Source: an uncultured Burkholderiaceae bacterium | GTDB lineage: Bacteria; Pseudomonadota; Gammaproteobacteria; Burkholderiales; Burkholderiaceae | Length of the DNA stretch: 46,796 bases | Direction: 5' to 3' | Assembly: GCA_937871985.1 (NCBI GenBank) | Contig: CALMPB010000519.1 | Location: 1 to 46,796 of the forward strand | Shown here: positions 9,961 to 20,076 of the stretch, piece by piece | Position numbering within the stretch: the first letter of the stretch is position 1 | How the letters are laid out: every line of letters starts with the position of its first letter | Program-made: the position numbers and the translations under genes | The notes under the pieces: model-generated | What the model was told of the DNA's origin: nothing | What the model saw: only the letters and a program-made list of their open reading frames with translations | Databases searched by the model: none

Positions 9961-11993
9961 GGCATGTCTCCATCGTCGTCGGAAGCCCTGGGCACGATTG
10001 CCGACTTATCCTGGCTGCCGTTGTTCGAATCGTCGGGCGGCAAGTCCTCGGGCTTGACCACCGCATCCGGCGACTCGCCCACGCCATCGTCCGGCGCCTC
10101 GTCCTTGGCGGCCGGCACGGCCGGGCCCGTTCCCGCCGTGTCCTTCCGATTGGGCGACAGCCAGTAATCGAATACCTTGCGCGCGATCGGCGCCGCCACC
10201 GAAGCGCCCCAGCCGCCGTTCTCGACGATCAACGCCAGGGCGATCTTGGGATCGTCCACCGGCGCATACGCCATGAACAGGGCGTGATCGCGCAGGCGTT
10301 CGTCCACCGCTCCCGCATGATATTTCGAGCCGTGAAGGCTGTATACCTGGGCCGTGCCCGTCTTGCCCGCGGCCTGATAGGAGGCGCCGACGAAGGCGCG
10401 GCGCGCGGTGCCCGAACGAACCACATCGGCCAGGGCGTCCTGCACCACCTTCAGGTTCTCCGGCTTCAAGGGTATGGTGTACAAGGGCTTGGTCACTGTC
10501 GGCGTCAACGCGCCGGTTTCGGGATTGCGCACCTGGGCGACGACATGCGGCTTCATGTAGGTGCCGTTGTTCGCCAGCACCGAGGTGGCTTGGGCCAATT
10601 GCAGCAAGGTGAAGGCGTTATAGCCCTGGCCCACGGCCACCGAAACGGATTCGCCCGCATACCAGCGTTTTTGCTCCGGCTTTTTATAAGCCTTGCGCTT
10701 CCATTCGGTGGACGGCAAAACACCGCGCTTTTCCCCATCCAGATCGATGCCGGTGATCTGGCCGAAACCAAACTGCTTGGTGAAGTCGTGCAGGGCGTCG
10801 ACGCCGATCTCCGGCCCCAGCGAAAAGAAATACGTGTCCGACGATACGACCAGGGCTCGATGCATGTCGGTGGGGCCGTACACCGCGCCGCCGGCATTGC
10901 GGAAACGCTGGCCCCCGAACTCGAAATAGCCCGGATCGGGAATCCGCTCTGTGGCGGAGCGCTTGCCAAGCTGCAGCGCGGCCAGCGCCACGAAAGGCTT
11001 GTAGGTCGAGCCTATGGGGTAGGCGCTGGAAATGGGGCGGTCTATCAGCGGGTGGTCGGGCGACTCGTTCAGCTCGCGCCAGCTTTCCACGTCGATGCCG
11101 TCCACGAACAGATTCGGGTCGAACGACGGCGCCGACACAAGCGCCAGTATCCCTCCCGTTTTGGGATCGATGGCCACCAGCGCGCCCCGCTTGCCGGCGA
11201 ACTGCTCTTCGGCAACGCGCTGCAGGCCGGCATCCAGCGACAGCTTCAGGTCGGATCCCGGGACGGGATCGATGCGCCTCAAGGTTCGCACGGGGCGGCC
11301 CGTGGCGGTGACCTCGACTTCCTCGACGCCGGTATGGCCGTGCAACGCTTCTTCCCAGGTTTTTTCCACGCCCTTCTTGCCGATGCTGTCGGATCCGCGA
11401 TAGTTGCCCATGCGGCCTTCTTCCTCCAGCCGGCTTTGGTCGGCCTCGGAAATGCGGCCCACGTAGCCCAGCACGTGCGCCGCCAGCTCGCCCTGCGGGT
11501 ACTCGCGCACCCAGCGCGCCCGCAGCTCGACGCCGGGAAACTTGTAGGCATGCGCGGCGAACCAGGCCGCTTCGGTTTCGTTCAGGTTGTTGCGCAGCAA
11601 GACACGCGCATAGCGTCCCGATTTATTCAGATTCTGCTTGAAGCGTTTACGATTGTAGGGGCTTATGTACACCACTTCGTTGAGCGCATCCAGCATGGCG
11701 TCCATGTTCCGCTCCACATTGGCCGGCACGACCTCGAGGGTATAGTCGCGGTAGTTGCGGGCCAGCACCACCCCGTTGCGATCCAGGATCTCCCCCCGGC
11801 GCGGCGGAATGGGCACGACGGCAATGCGGTTCTGGTCGGCCCGCGCCGCCAGGCCTTCGTAGCGAACCACCTGCAAATACCACAGGCGCCCGATCAGCAG
11901 GCCAAAGCACACCAGCGCGAAAATGCCGGCAACCAGAACGCGCAGCATGACCTGCCGCTTCTGGTGCAAGGTGGTTTTCTTGAACTCGAACAT
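9957..11993 (-). CDS. mrdA: Penicillin-binding protein 2 (elongasome transpeptidase)
   Basis: A 678-aa class B penicillin-binding protein that crosslinks peptidoglycan in the lateral wall. It has an N-terminal membrane anchor (about 17-38), a dimerisation/pedestal domain with RRGEILDRNG (about 65-74), and a transpeptidase domain. The catalytic motifs are S329-T-Y-K332 (active serine S329), S384-S-D386 and K544-T-G546. The last roughly 60 residues are an acidic, proline-rich, low-complexity tail. The start at 11993 (MFEFKK) puts the anchor in the usual place; longer in-frame starts run back through mreD. It lies 20 nt after mreD and overlaps rodA by 4 nt. Confidence 0.96.
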   Translation of the reverse strand: MFEFKKTTLHQKRQVMLRVLVAGIFALVCFGLLIGRLWYLQVVRYEGLAARADQNRIAVVPIPPRRGEILDRNGVVLARNYRDYTLEVVPANVERNMDAMLDALNEVVYISPYNRKRFKQNLNKSGRYARVLLRNNLNETEAAWFAAHAYKFPGVELRARWVREYPQGELAAHVLGYVGRISEADQSRLEEEGRMGNYRGSDSIGKKGVEKTWEEALHGHTGVEEVEVTATGRPVRTLRRIDPVPGSDLKLSLDAGLQRVAEEQFAGKRGALVAIDPKTGGILALVSAPSFDPNLFVDGIDVESWRELNESPDHPLIDRPISSAYPIGSTYKPFVALAALQLGKRSATERIPDPGYFEFGGQRFRNAGGAVYGPTDMHRALVVSSDTYFFSLGPEIGVDALHDFTKQFGFGQITGIDLDGEKRGVLPSTEWKRKAYKKPEQKRWYAGESVSVAVGQGYNAFTLLQLAQATSVLANNGTYMKPHVVAQVRNPETGALTPTVTKPLYTIPLKPENLKVVQDALADVVRSGTARRAFVGASYQAAGKTGTAQVYSLHGSKYHAGAVDERLRDHALFMAYAPVDDPKIALALIVENGGWGASVAAPIARKVFDYWLSPNRKDTAGTGPAVPAAKDEAPDDGVGESPDAVVKPEDLPPDDSNNGSQDKSAIVPRASDDDGDMP

Positions 11994-12013
11994 GGCGCTT
12001 TTCCGACCCGGCC

Positions 12014-12595
12014 TCAGGCCGCGCCCGAATCGATTTCTTCCTGGCGCCGCTGCGGCAGATGCAAAAGAATGTCGGCCAGCGGCCAAAGCACCACGGTGAA
12101 CAGCGCCGACCACAACCAGCCCCACCCCGCCCACTCACTCGCCAGCCAGGCATGCACCAGGCTGGACAGCCCTTCGGCGATGACCACGACAGGCAGCATG
12201 TGCACGGCCTGAACCACGGGATTGAAGTGCTGCAGGCGGCGGGTCAAGGTAATGGCGCCGTAGGCGACCAGGCTGTACACCAGCGCCTGCTCGCCCAGCA
12301 GGCCTGCGTCGTGCACGTCCATGAGCAGGCCGAAAATGAAGGCGGTAAGCATGCCCACGCGCCTCGGCTCATTCAGGCACCAGAAGGCGATGACCAGCAG
12401 CAGGAGATCGGGGGTCGGCTGCCATAGCCGCCAGGGCAGCAGGGAAAACAGCCAGACGAGCAGTATGGTGCCCCATACGAAAACGCCGCTGGACGGTCGG
12501 CGAAAAGGCGCGGAATCGATGGGCTCGAGCGAACTGAGCGACGATTTGCCCAGGCCCGGCGCGGCCGGCTTATGGCTTGTCGGATGGCGAACCAT
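12014..12595 (-). CDS. mreD: Rod shape-determining protein MreD
   Basis: A 193-aa inner-membrane protein of the elongasome with a soluble N-terminal stretch of about 40 residues and five to six hydrophobic helices. The conserved MreD region around FIFGLLMDVHDAGLLGEQALVY is present. The ATG at 12595 lies inside the 3' end of mreC, a 26-nt overlap, so translation is probably coupled. The C-terminal charged tail reads RRQEEID. Gene order mreC-mreD-mrdA confirms the assignment even though MreD sequences diverge fast. Confidence 0.93.
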   Translation of the reverse strand: MVRHPTSHKPAAPGLGKSSLSSLEPIDSAPFRRPSSGVFVWGTILLVWLFSLLPWRLWQPTPDLLLLVIAFWCLNEPRRVGMLTAFIFGLLMDVHDAGLLGEQALVYSLVAYGAITLTRRLQHFNPVVQAVHMLPVVVIAEGLSSLVHAWLASEWAGWGWLWSALFTVVLWPLADILLHLPQRRQEEIDSGAA

Positions 12596-13469
12596 TTGGT
12601 TTGGCCTCCTGACTGGATTCGGATTTGGCGGTGTCCGTGCGCAGCACCAGGAAGTGGCGGTAGCGTTCGGGATGCGACAAGGGTGTGGCGACGGCCACGG
12701 CAAACCCGCTGGCCGCATCGCGTTCTATGTGATCGACCTTGGCGACCAGCAGACCGGCGGGAAAATACCCCCCTACCCCGCTGGTAATCAAGGTGTCGCC
12801 GGGAACGATGTCGGCGTCGTTCGTCAGGTAGCGCACCTCGACCTTGCCCGAAGAACTGCCGCCGAACACGATGACCCGCAGGCCATTGCGCAGCACCTGG
12901 GAGGGAATGGAGATTTTCTCGTCGGTGAGCAACGCGGCTTCGGACGTGAACGGGGTAACGCGTATGACCTGGCCGACCACCCCGCCTTCGTCGATGACGG
13001 GCATGCCCGATTCGATGCCGCTGCTGGAGCCCTTGTTGAACACCAGATGATGCGTAAAGGCATTGGGCGGCTCGTAAAGCACCTCGACGGCCACCGACGA
13101 CTGCGACACCATTTCGGAAACGTTGAGCAGGCGGCGCAGCAGGCGGTTTTCCGCGGCAAGCTGCGCGGCGTGCGTGGAGATCTGCGCCAGCTCGATGCGC
13201 TGGCGCTGCAGCGCTTCTTTTTCGGTGCGGGCCAGCGAGGTAGCATCGAACCAGCCGTTGACGCTTTCGATGGCGTCGCGCGGCGCGAGAACCAGGCGCT
13301 GGAACGGGTAAAGCGCCACCGAGATGGCCTGCCGGGCCGGATCGAGCACCCGCCAGCGTGAATCGACGAGCAGCAGCGACAAGGACAGCACGACAAAGAC
13401 AAACAAGCGGAACTCCGCGGTCGGCCCCCGCTTGAACAATCTTATCGTGCCTTGCCCTTGCCCTTGCAT
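12570..13469 (-). CDS. mreC: Rod shape-determining protein MreC
   Basis: A 299-aa bitopic protein that links the MreB cytoskeleton to PBP2 in the periplasm. It starts with a short QG-repeat N-terminus (MQGQGQGT, from a TTGCCC tandem repeat near 13450-13468). A membrane helix (about 20-40), a coiled coil (about 65-105, rich in RTEKEALQRQ and AENRLLRRLL) and two beta-barrel domains follow, with GMPVIDEGGVVGQVIRV and PGDTLITSGVGGYFPAGLLVAKV. The C-terminus is polar. It follows mreB after 58 nt containing a GC-rich hairpin. No strong ribosome site is visible. Confidence 0.95.
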   Translation of the reverse strand: MQGQGQGTIRLFKRGPTAEFRLFVFVVLSLSLLLVDSRWRVLDPARQAISVALYPFQRLVLAPRDAIESVNGWFDATSLARTEKEALQRQRIELAQISTHAAQLAAENRLLRRLLNVSEMVSQSSVAVEVLYEPPNAFTHHLVFNKGSSSGIESGMPVIDEGGVVGQVIRVTPFTSEAALLTDEKISIPSQVLRNGLRVIVFGGSSSGKVEVRYLTNDADIVPGDTLITSGVGGYFPAGLLVAKVDHIERDAASGFAVAVATPLSHPERYRHFLVLRTDTAKSESSQEAKPNGSPSDKP

Positions 13470-13492
13470 TGCAAACTATGTCGAACCTGAAA

Positions 13493-13522
13493 TATGCCCG
13501 CCCCGAGCGGGCGCCGGGCATA
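13493..13522 (-). other. Alternative GC-rich hairpins between mreB and mreC
   Basis: TATGCCCG (13493-13500) and CGGGCATA (13515-13522) form an 8-bp inverted repeat. Inside it GCCCGC (13496-13501) and GCGGGC (13507-13512) offer a competing shorter stem. The structure sits 6 nt beyond the mreB stop codon. There is no T-run on the transcribed strand, so it is not a standard terminator. It may stabilise the mreB message or set a processing point so that MreB is made in excess over MreC. Confidence 0.4.
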
Positions 13523-13527
13523 GGGGA

Positions 13528-14853
<1,326 letters not shown>

Positions 14854-15165
14854 ATGGCCATTACTGATCAGGACGTCACCCGCGTGGCGCGACTCGCGCG
14901 CATTGCGCTTTCCCCCGAAGACAGCGCACGCGCGCAGGAAGAACTCAACGGCATCCTCGACCTCATCGAGCAGCTGCAAGCGGTGGACACCACGGGCATC
15001 GAACCCATGGCCCACCCGCTTTCGGCCCACCAGGAAATCGCGCTGCGCCTGCGCGACGACAAAGCCGTCGCCACCCATACCCTCGAACAGCGCCAGGCGC
15101 TGATGGCCAACTCCCCTTCCGGCAGCGAGCAAGGCCTGTTCCTGGTACCCACGGTCATCGAGTAA
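14854..15165 (+). CDS. gatC: Asp/Glu-tRNA amidotransferase subunit C
   Basis: A 103-aa subunit that wraps around GatA and GatB and stabilises the heterotrimer that amidates misacylated Glu-tRNA(Gln) and/or Asp-tRNA(Asn). The family pattern [29 protein letters not shown] is present at the N-terminus, with the central GIEPMAHPL and the C-terminal FLVPTVIE. It is the first gene of gatCAB, 7 nt before gatA. The ribosome site is weak. Confidence 0.95.
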   Translation: MAITDQDVTRVARLARIALSPEDSARAQEELNGILDLIEQLQAVDTTGIEPMAHPLSAHQEIALRLRDDKAVATHTLEQRQALMANSPSGSEQGLFLVPTVIE

Positions 15166-15172
15166 TCCCACA

Positions 15173-16696
15173 ATGCCCATACACTCAGAATTCGACACGA
15201 TTGCCGCCCTGCGGGGCGCGTTGCGCGACCGCAAGGTCAGCGCCCTGGAAGTGGCCGAAAGCGCCCTTCAGGCCCTAGAAGCGAACGCCAGCCTGAACGC
15301 CTTTCTGCAGGTCGATCCGCAGCTCACCCTGGATCAGGCCCGCTCCGCCGACGCCCTGCTGGCCACCGGCCAGGCTCCCGCTCTGGCCGGCATTCCCATC
15401 GCCCACAAAGACGTGTTCGTCACGCGCGGCTGGCGCACCACGGCGGCCAGCAAGATGCTGGCCGACTACGTCAGCCCCTTCGACGCCACGGTCGTCAGCC
15501 GCTTGCAGCAGGCCGGCGCCGTGTCTCTGGGCAAGCTCAACTGCGACGAATTCGCCATGGGCTCGGGCAACGAAAATTCCGCCTTCGGCCCCGCGCGCAA
15601 CCCCTGGAACCCCGACGCCGTTCCCGGCGGGTCGTCGGGCGGATCCGCCGCGGCCGTCGCCGCCGGCCTGGTGCTGGCCGCCACCGGCACCGATACCGGC
15701 GGTTCGGTGCGCCAGCCCGCCGCCCTGTGCGGCGTCAGCGGCATCAAGCCCACGTATGGCACGGTTTCGCGTTTCGGCATGGTGGCCTTCGGCTCCAGCC
15801 TGGATCAGGCCGGCCCCATCGCGCGCAACGCCCAGGACCTGATCGAACTGCTCGATCCCATGAGCGGCTTCGACGAGCGCGACTCCACCAGCCTGCAAGC
15901 CTGCGACGGCGTGGCCAACCAGGCCGGCCGCATCCGCGATGAATTCGATGCCGCCGCCAAGCGGCACCAGGCCGCCGGCGCCCGCCCCCTCGAAGGCCTG
16001 CGCATCGGCGTGCCCGAAGAATTCTTCAATGAAGGCCTAGCCGACAATGTGGCCCAGGCGGTGGAAAACGCCCTGAAAACCTGCGAATCCCTGGGCGCCC
16101 GGCGCGTCGGCATTTCGCTGCCGCGCACCAAGCTGTCGATTCCCGCCTACTATGTCATCGCCCCGGCCGAAGCCTCCAGCAATCTTTCCCGCTACGACGG
16201 CGTGCGCTACGGCCATCGCGCACAAACCTACACCGACCTGGCGGACATGACCAGCCGCTCACGCGCCGAGGGCTTCGGCCCCGAGGTACTGCGGCGCATT
16301 CTGGTGGGAACCTACGTGCTATGCCACGGCTATTACGACGCCTACTACCTCCAAGCCCAGCGCGTGCGGCGCATGATCGCCAACGACTTCCAGCAGGCTT
16401 TCGCCGGCCAATGCGACGTCATCATGGGCCCGGTCACGCCCACCGTGGCCAAACGCATCGGCGACAACCGCGAGAACCCCACGGCGGACTGGCTGGCCGA
16501 CATCTACACTCTGGGCGTCAGCCTGGCGGGCCTTCCCGCCATGTCCATTCCCTGCGGCTTCAGCGCCGATGCCAGCCCCCTGCCCATCGGGCTGCAGATC
16601 ATCGGCAATTATTTCCGCGAAGGGCAGTTGCTGGCCATCGCCGACAGCTTCCAGCAGGCCACCGATTGGCATCAACGTAAACCGGAACAAAAATAA
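15173..16696 (+). CDS. gatA: Asp/Glu-tRNA amidotransferase subunit A
   Basis: A 507-aa amidase-signature subunit that releases ammonia from glutamine for the transamidation reaction. The catalytic Ser-cisSer-Lys triad is visible as K79 (GIPIAHKD), S154 ([10 protein letters not shown]) and S178 ([10 protein letters not shown]), at the same numbers as in the well-studied S. aureus GatA. Length is normal. It lies 7 nt after gatC, and its TAA stop overlaps the gatB ATG by one base (TAATG), so gatB is translationally coupled. Confidence 0.97.
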   Translation: MPIHSEFDTIAALRGALRDRKVSALEVAESALQALEANASLNAFLQVDPQLTLDQARSADALLATGQAPALAGIPIAHKDVFVTRGWRTTAASKMLADYVSPFDATVVSRLQQAGAVSLGKLNCDEFAMGSGNENSAFGPARNPWNPDAVPGGSSGGSAAAVAAGLVLAATGTDTGGSVRQPAALCGVSGIKPTYGTVSRFGMVAFGSSLDQAGPIARNAQDLIELLDPMSGFDERDSTSLQACDGVANQAGRIRDEFDAAAKRHQAAGARPLEGLRIGVPEEFFNEGLADNVAQAVENALKTCESLGARRVGISLPRTKLSIPAYYVIAPAEASSNLSRYDGVRYGHRAQTYTDLADMTSRSRAEGFGPEVLRRILVGTYVLCHGYYDAYYLQAQRVRRMIANDFQQAFAGQCDVIMGPVTPTVAKRIGDNRENPTADWLADIYTLGVSLAGLPAMSIPCGFSADASPLPIGLQIIGNYFREGQLLAIADSFQQATDWHQRKPEQK

Positions 16697-18165
16697 TGGA
16701 ATGGGAAATTGTGATCGGGCTGGAAACGCACACCCAGCTCTCGACCGAATCAAAAATCTTTTCGGACAGCAGCACCCGGTTTGGCGCCCAGCCCAATACC
16801 CAGGCCAATGAAGTCGACATGGCCCTGCCGGGCAGCCTGCCCGTCCTGAACCGGGGCGCGGTCGAACGCGCCATCCAGCTGGGCCTGGCCGTGGGCGCGC
16901 ATATCGCGCCACGCTCGATCTTCGCGCGCAAAAACTATTTCTACCCCGACCTGCCCAAGAACTACCAGATCAGCCAGTTCGAAATCCCCGTCGTGCAGGG
17001 CGGCACCATCAGCTTTTTCGTCGGCGACGAAGAAAAAACCGTCAACCTCACGCGCGCCCACCTCGAAGAAGACGCCGGCAAGTCGCTGCACGAGAACTTC
17101 ACCGGCCCGCACGGTGAATCCTCCACCGGCATCGACCTGAACCGTGCCGGAACCCCCTTGCTGGAAATCGTTTCCGAACCCGAAATGCGCTCCGCCGCCG
17201 AGGCGGTGGCCTATGCCCGCGCCCTGCACGGCCTGGTGGTGTGGCTGGGCATCTGCGACGGCAATATGCAGGAAGGCTCGTTCCGCTGCGACGCCAACGT
17301 TTCCGTGCGCCCCAAAGGCCAGGCCGAATTCGGCACACGCTGCGAAATCAAGAACCTGAACTCCTTCCGCTTTCTCGAGCGCGCCATCCAGTACGAAGTG
17401 CGCCGCCAGATCGAGCTCATCGAAGACGGCGGCAAAGTGGTGCAGGAAACCCGGCTGTACGACGCCGACCACGACGAAACCCGCAGCATGCGCACCAAGG
17501 AAGACGCGGACGACTACCGCTACTTCCCCGACCCCGACCTGCCCCCCCTCGTCATCGCCCCCGAATGGGTCGAGCAAGTACGCGCCGGCATGCCCGAACT
17601 GCCCGCCGCCAAGCGCGCGCGCTTCGAATCCGACCTTGGCCTGACCGGCTACGACGCCGCCCAGCTCACCATGGATCGCACCTACGCCGCCTACTTCGAA
17701 GAGGCCGCCACGGCGTTGCCCCAAGGCCAGGCCAAACTGGCCGCCAACTGGGTGCTGGGCGAGCTTTCCGCCGCCCTGAACCGCGACGAAAAAACCATCG
17801 ACGCAAGCCCCGTCAATCCCGCCGCGCTGGCCGCCCTCATCAAGCGCATCATCGACGGCACCATCTCCAACAAAATCGCCCGCGACGTCTTTGCCGCAAT
17901 GTGGGCAGGCGAAAACGGCGGCGACCCCGACGCCATCATCGACGCCCGCGGCCTCAAGCAAATCAGCGACTCCGGCGCCATCGCCGCCATGGTCGACGAA
18001 GTCCTGGCCGCCAACCCCGCCATCGTCGCCGAATACCACGCCGGCAAGCAAAAAGCCTTCAACTCCCTGGTCGGCCAGGTCATGAAAGCCGCCAAAGGCA
18101 AAGCCAACCCGCAGCAGGTCAACGATCTGCTCAAAGAAAAACTGGGCGCGCCCAACCAGCAATAA
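16696..18165 (+). CDS. gatB: Asp/Glu-tRNA amidotransferase subunit B
   Basis: A 489-aa subunit that binds the misacylated tRNA, activates the side-chain carboxylate with ATP and transfers ammonia to it. It begins with the family N-terminus [16 protein letters not shown]. It continues through the metal/ATP-binding cradle (FCD equivalent near [20 protein letters not shown] and [18 protein letters not shown]) and ends with the YqeY-like tRNA-binding tail (about 330-489, ending [17 protein letters not shown]). It is the last gene of gatCAB; a gene-free structured region follows. Confidence 0.97.
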   Translation: MEWEIVIGLETHTQLSTESKIFSDSSTRFGAQPNTQANEVDMALPGSLPVLNRGAVERAIQLGLAVGAHIAPRSIFARKNYFYPDLPKNYQISQFEIPVVQGGTISFFVGDEEKTVNLTRAHLEEDAGKSLHENFTGPHGESSTGIDLNRAGTPLLEIVSEPEMRSAAEAVAYARALHGLVVWLGICDGNMQEGSFRCDANVSVRPKGQAEFGTRCEIKNLNSFRFLERAIQYEVRRQIELIEDGGKVVQETRLYDADHDETRSMRTKEDADDYRYFPDPDLPPLVIAPEWVEQVRAGMPELPAAKRARFESDLGLTGYDAAQLTMDRTYAAYFEEAATALPQGQAKLAANWVLGELSAALNRDEKTIDASPVNPAALAALIKRIIDGTISNKIARDVFAAMWAGENGGDPDAIIDARGLKQISDSGAIAAMVDEVLAANPAIVAEYHAGKQKAFNSLVGQVMKAAKGKANPQQVNDLLKEKLGAPNQQ

Positions 18166-18200
18166 AAAAGCGTGGGCGTCCCAAGCTGGGCCGCCCGCGC

Positions 18201-18256
18201 GGATTACCGCCCCCAGGGAATGCGGACTTACCCTGGGGAAGCCCGACGGTAAATCC
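18201..18256. repeat. Nested inverted repeat downstream of gatB
   Basis: CCCCAGGG (18211-18218) and CCCTGGGG (18231-18238) form a perfect 8-bp stem. Outside it GGATTACCG (18201-18209) pairs with CGGTAAATCC (18247-18256) with one bulged A. A near-direct repeat, GCGGATTACC and GCGGACTTACC, is embedded in it. There is no T-run, so it is not a simple terminator. It may belong to a dispersed repeat family, which cannot be judged from one window. Confidence 0.6.
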
Positions 18257-18321
18257 GGCCGCACGCCTCGCCCATTCGGCCCAACGCACGCCATTCAGCC
18301 GCACATATCGCTCCACTTCCA

Positions 18322-18544
18322 GGCCGTTTTGGCTTGGCCAATTTTGTGAAGTTGGAGCAAGCCGCGCGGGCAGGTGTTTTCGGGAGGCAAGCGAACATCT
18401 GTTTGAGCGCGGCGTTTACGGACAGCCGGTGGCTGTCCGTTCGCGCGAGTTATGTGAGCGCCCGAAAACGCCTGGCCGCGCGGGTAGCCTCGGCGGCGCC
18501 GAGGCCGCGGCGACCTGAACAAAATTGGCCAAGCCAAAACGGCC
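18322..18544. repeat. Large composite palindrome with 26-bp perfect terminal inverted repeats
   Basis: Positions 18322-18347 and 18519-18544 are exact reverse complements over 26 bp (outer ends GGCCGTTTTGGC and GCCAAAACGGCC). Inside, 18361-18384 and 18461-18484 are a second inverted pair matching at 21 of 24 positions. Near the centre is a perfect 9-bp hairpin, CGGACAGCC-GGT-GGCTGTCCG (18419-18439). The right side holds a further hairpin, GCCTCGGC-GGC-GCCGAGGC (18487-18505). No credible coding sequence is present. The whole 223 bp could fold into one long structured RNA or a cruciform. Possible identities are a non-autonomous mobile element (MITE-like), a BIME/REP-type repeat or a structured RNA. 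Confidence 0.85.
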
Positions 18545-18593
18545 GGCTCAAGAACCCCAAAAACACCAAAACTCTCCGGAACACCAGAATAAT

Positions 18594-18626
18594 GATAAAA
18601 AGCGCCTTCTAAAGACGCTTTTTATC
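18594..18626. terminator. Bidirectional terminator between gatB region and pyrE
   Basis: GATAAAAAGCG (18594-18604) and CGCTTTTTATC (18616-18626) are exact 11-bp complements around a short loop that can add three more pairs. Both strands end the stem in a U-rich tract, so it can stop the rightward gatCAB transcript and the leftward pyrE transcript, whose stop codon lies 24 bp away. Confidence 0.85.
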
Positions 18627-18649
18627 TGGCCCCTCACAGCAAAAACAAA

Positions 18650-19342
18650 CTATTCCGACACACCGTATTTGTTCCGATACACCGCCACAGCCTCCCGATG
18701 CTCGGCAAGATGAACGTCGTCGTCCAGCAGCGCCATGATGTCGCTCAGCGACGCAATGCATACCACCGGTATCCCGTAGGTCGCCGCCACATCCTGCACC
18801 GCCGAATGCCTGGACAACGCATCGTCCGCGCCCGCGCGCTCCATGCGATCCAGCGCGATGAGCACCGCCGCCGGCGTCGCCTTGGACTGCCGGATGATTT
18901 CGACCGACTCGCGCACCGAAGTCCCGGCGGTAATCACGTCGTCGATAATGACCACCCGCCCTTCCAGCGGCGCCCCCACCAGCACCCCGCCCTCGCCATG
19001 ATCCTTGGCCTCTTTGCGGTTGAACGCAAAAGGAATGTCGCGCCCCCGCATGGCCTCTTGCTCGCCCAGCGCCACGGCGGTTGCCGTGGCCAGAGGAATG
19101 CCCTTGTAGGCGGGCCCGAACAGCATGTCGAACTCGATGCCCGAATCCACCAGAGCCTGCGCATAGAACTTTGCCAGACGCCCCACCGACACCCCTTTAT
19201 TGAACAGCCCCGCATTAAAAAAGTAGGGGCTGATGCGCCCCGACTTCACCTTGAACTGGCCAAAGCGCAAAACTCCTTGCTCCAGGGCGAAACGGACGAA
19301 ATCGGTGCGGGTAGAGGTGGATGCGGCCATATGAGAACTCAT
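18650..19342 (-). CDS. pyrE: Orotate phosphoribosyltransferase
   Basis: A 230-aa cytoplasmic enzyme that joins orotate to PRPP to make orotidine monophosphate in pyrimidine synthesis. Conserved parts are [21 protein letters not shown], the [12 protein letters not shown] loop, the flexible catalytic loop with [12 protein letters not shown] and the PRPP-binding motif [13 protein letters not shown]. The C-terminal region is long, as in betaproteobacterial PyrE. The start is uncertain: ATG at 19342 (MSSHMAAS) or ATG at 19330 (MAAS); neither has a strong ribosome site. It is a single gene, divergent from the DoxX-family gene. Confidence 0.95.
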   Translation of the reverse strand: MSSHMAASTSTRTDFVRFALEQGVLRFGQFKVKSGRISPYFFNAGLFNKGVSVGRLAKFYAQALVDSGIEFDMLFGPAYKGIPLATATAVALGEQEAMRGRDIPFAFNRKEAKDHGEGGVLVGAPLEGRVVIIDDVITAGTSVRESVEIIRQSKATPAAVLIALDRMERAGADDALSRHSAVQDVAATYGIPVVCIASLSDIMALLDDDVHLAEHREAVAVYRNKYGVSE

Positions 19343-19589
19343 TGATTCGGGGTGGAAAAACCATATTATCGGACATAACCGCCCATGGCCGCCACGCATG
19401 GCAAGCCCGTCTGCGACAAACTCCGACAATACATATATTTTCGCCCAAAACTCCGATACACTTTTGGCACCAGGTCAATTAATGCGCATCGGCAGCCTGT
19501 TCCGGCTCCGCGCACCGCCTCGTCATCCTGTTTATGCATCGCCCTGGCTTGGTTTCGCACCATATGTTTCACAACTCGAGAGGACAACC
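19343..19589. other. Divergent intergenic region pyrE / DoxX gene
   Basis: These 247 bp hold no convincing gene. The CTCCGACA-like octamer occurs twice (about 19421 and 19451) around an A/T-rich stretch ACATATATTTTC at 19431-19442, a plausible promoter zone for the rightward gene, but no clear -35/-10 pair can be fixed. Confidence 0.3.
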
Positions 19590-19997
19590 ATGAACAACGC
19601 CTGCACCACCTGGACACCCCGCATACTTGCCATCCTGCGCATCGTCACCGGCTATGTGCTGCTGTGGCACGGCCTGGCCAAGCTCTTCCACGTTCCGCAC
19701 ATCGCCATGTTCGACAACCTGCCCGTGTTCTCGCTGCTGGGCGTGGCCGGCATCATCGAACTGATCGTCGGCGTGCTGCTCATCATCGGCCTGTTCACCC
19801 GCCCCGCCGCGTTCATCGGATCGGGCTTCGGCGCCGCGGCCTACTTCGTCGGCCACGTGGCGCCCAGCGGCATCTTCTTCCTGCCCATCCTCAACGGCGG
19901 CGAAACCGCCATCCTGCTGTGCTTCATCATGTTCTACATCATCTTCGCCGGCCCAGGCTCCTGGAGCCTGGACGGCAGCCGCGGCCAAGCCGCCTAA
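19590..19997 (+). CDS. DoxX-family inner-membrane protein
   Basis: A 135-aa protein with four hydrophobic helices (about 10-30, 45-70, 75-95 and 105-125). The DoxX-family signature ILRIVTGYVLLWHGLAKLF opens the first helix, and GIIELIVGVLLIIGLFTRPAAF follows in the second. DoxX-type proteins are small membrane proteins often tied to redox or thiol stress; the exact reaction is unknown. I chose the ATG at 19590 because GAGAGGA lies 6 nt upstream. A GC-rich hairpin follows the stop, and a dioxygenase gene starts 79 nt later on the same strand. Confidence 0.85.
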   Translation: MNNACTTWTPRILAILRIVTGYVLLWHGLAKLFHVPHIAMFDNLPVFSLLGVAGIIELIVGVLLIIGLFTRPAAFIGSGFGAAAYFVGHVAPSGIFFLPILNGGETAILLCFIMFYIIFAGPGSWSLDGSRGQAA

Positions 19998-20009
19998 CCT
20001 AGGTCACCC

Positions 20010-20037
20010 GCGCCCGGCCTTCGCGACCGGGCGCCTT
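20010..20037 (+). terminator. Possible terminator after the DoxX gene
   Basis: GCGCCCGG (20010-20017) and CCGGGCGC (20027-20034) form a perfect 8-bp GC stem with a 9-nt loop, followed by CTTTGAAATT. The T-tract is short, so termination would be partial and the downstream dioxygenase gene might still be read through. Confidence 0.45.
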
Positions 20038-20076
20038 TGAAATTACGCAACGAATTACGCAGCAACAAGGCCCACC

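Larger units (their letters stand above)
18166..18649. other. Gene-free block between gatB and pyrE
   Basis: This 484-bp interval holds two palindromic structures (18201-18256 and 18322-18544) and a bidirectional terminator (18594-18626). A C/A-rich strip at 18550-18590 has no recognisable feature. Reading frames crossing it do not look like protein. It is the longest non-coding interval in the window and is unusually rich in symmetry. Confidence 0.8.

Noticed and set aside
13447..13468. TTGCCC tandem repeat at the start of mreC as a phase-variation tract
   Set aside because: Only about two to three hexamer copies that keep the frame; too short to suggest slippage control.
17241..18518. 425-aa open frame running from gatB into the palindromic block
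   Set aside because: It is an alternate frame of gatB rich in Arg and His with no motif, continuing by chance through the GC-rich repeat region.
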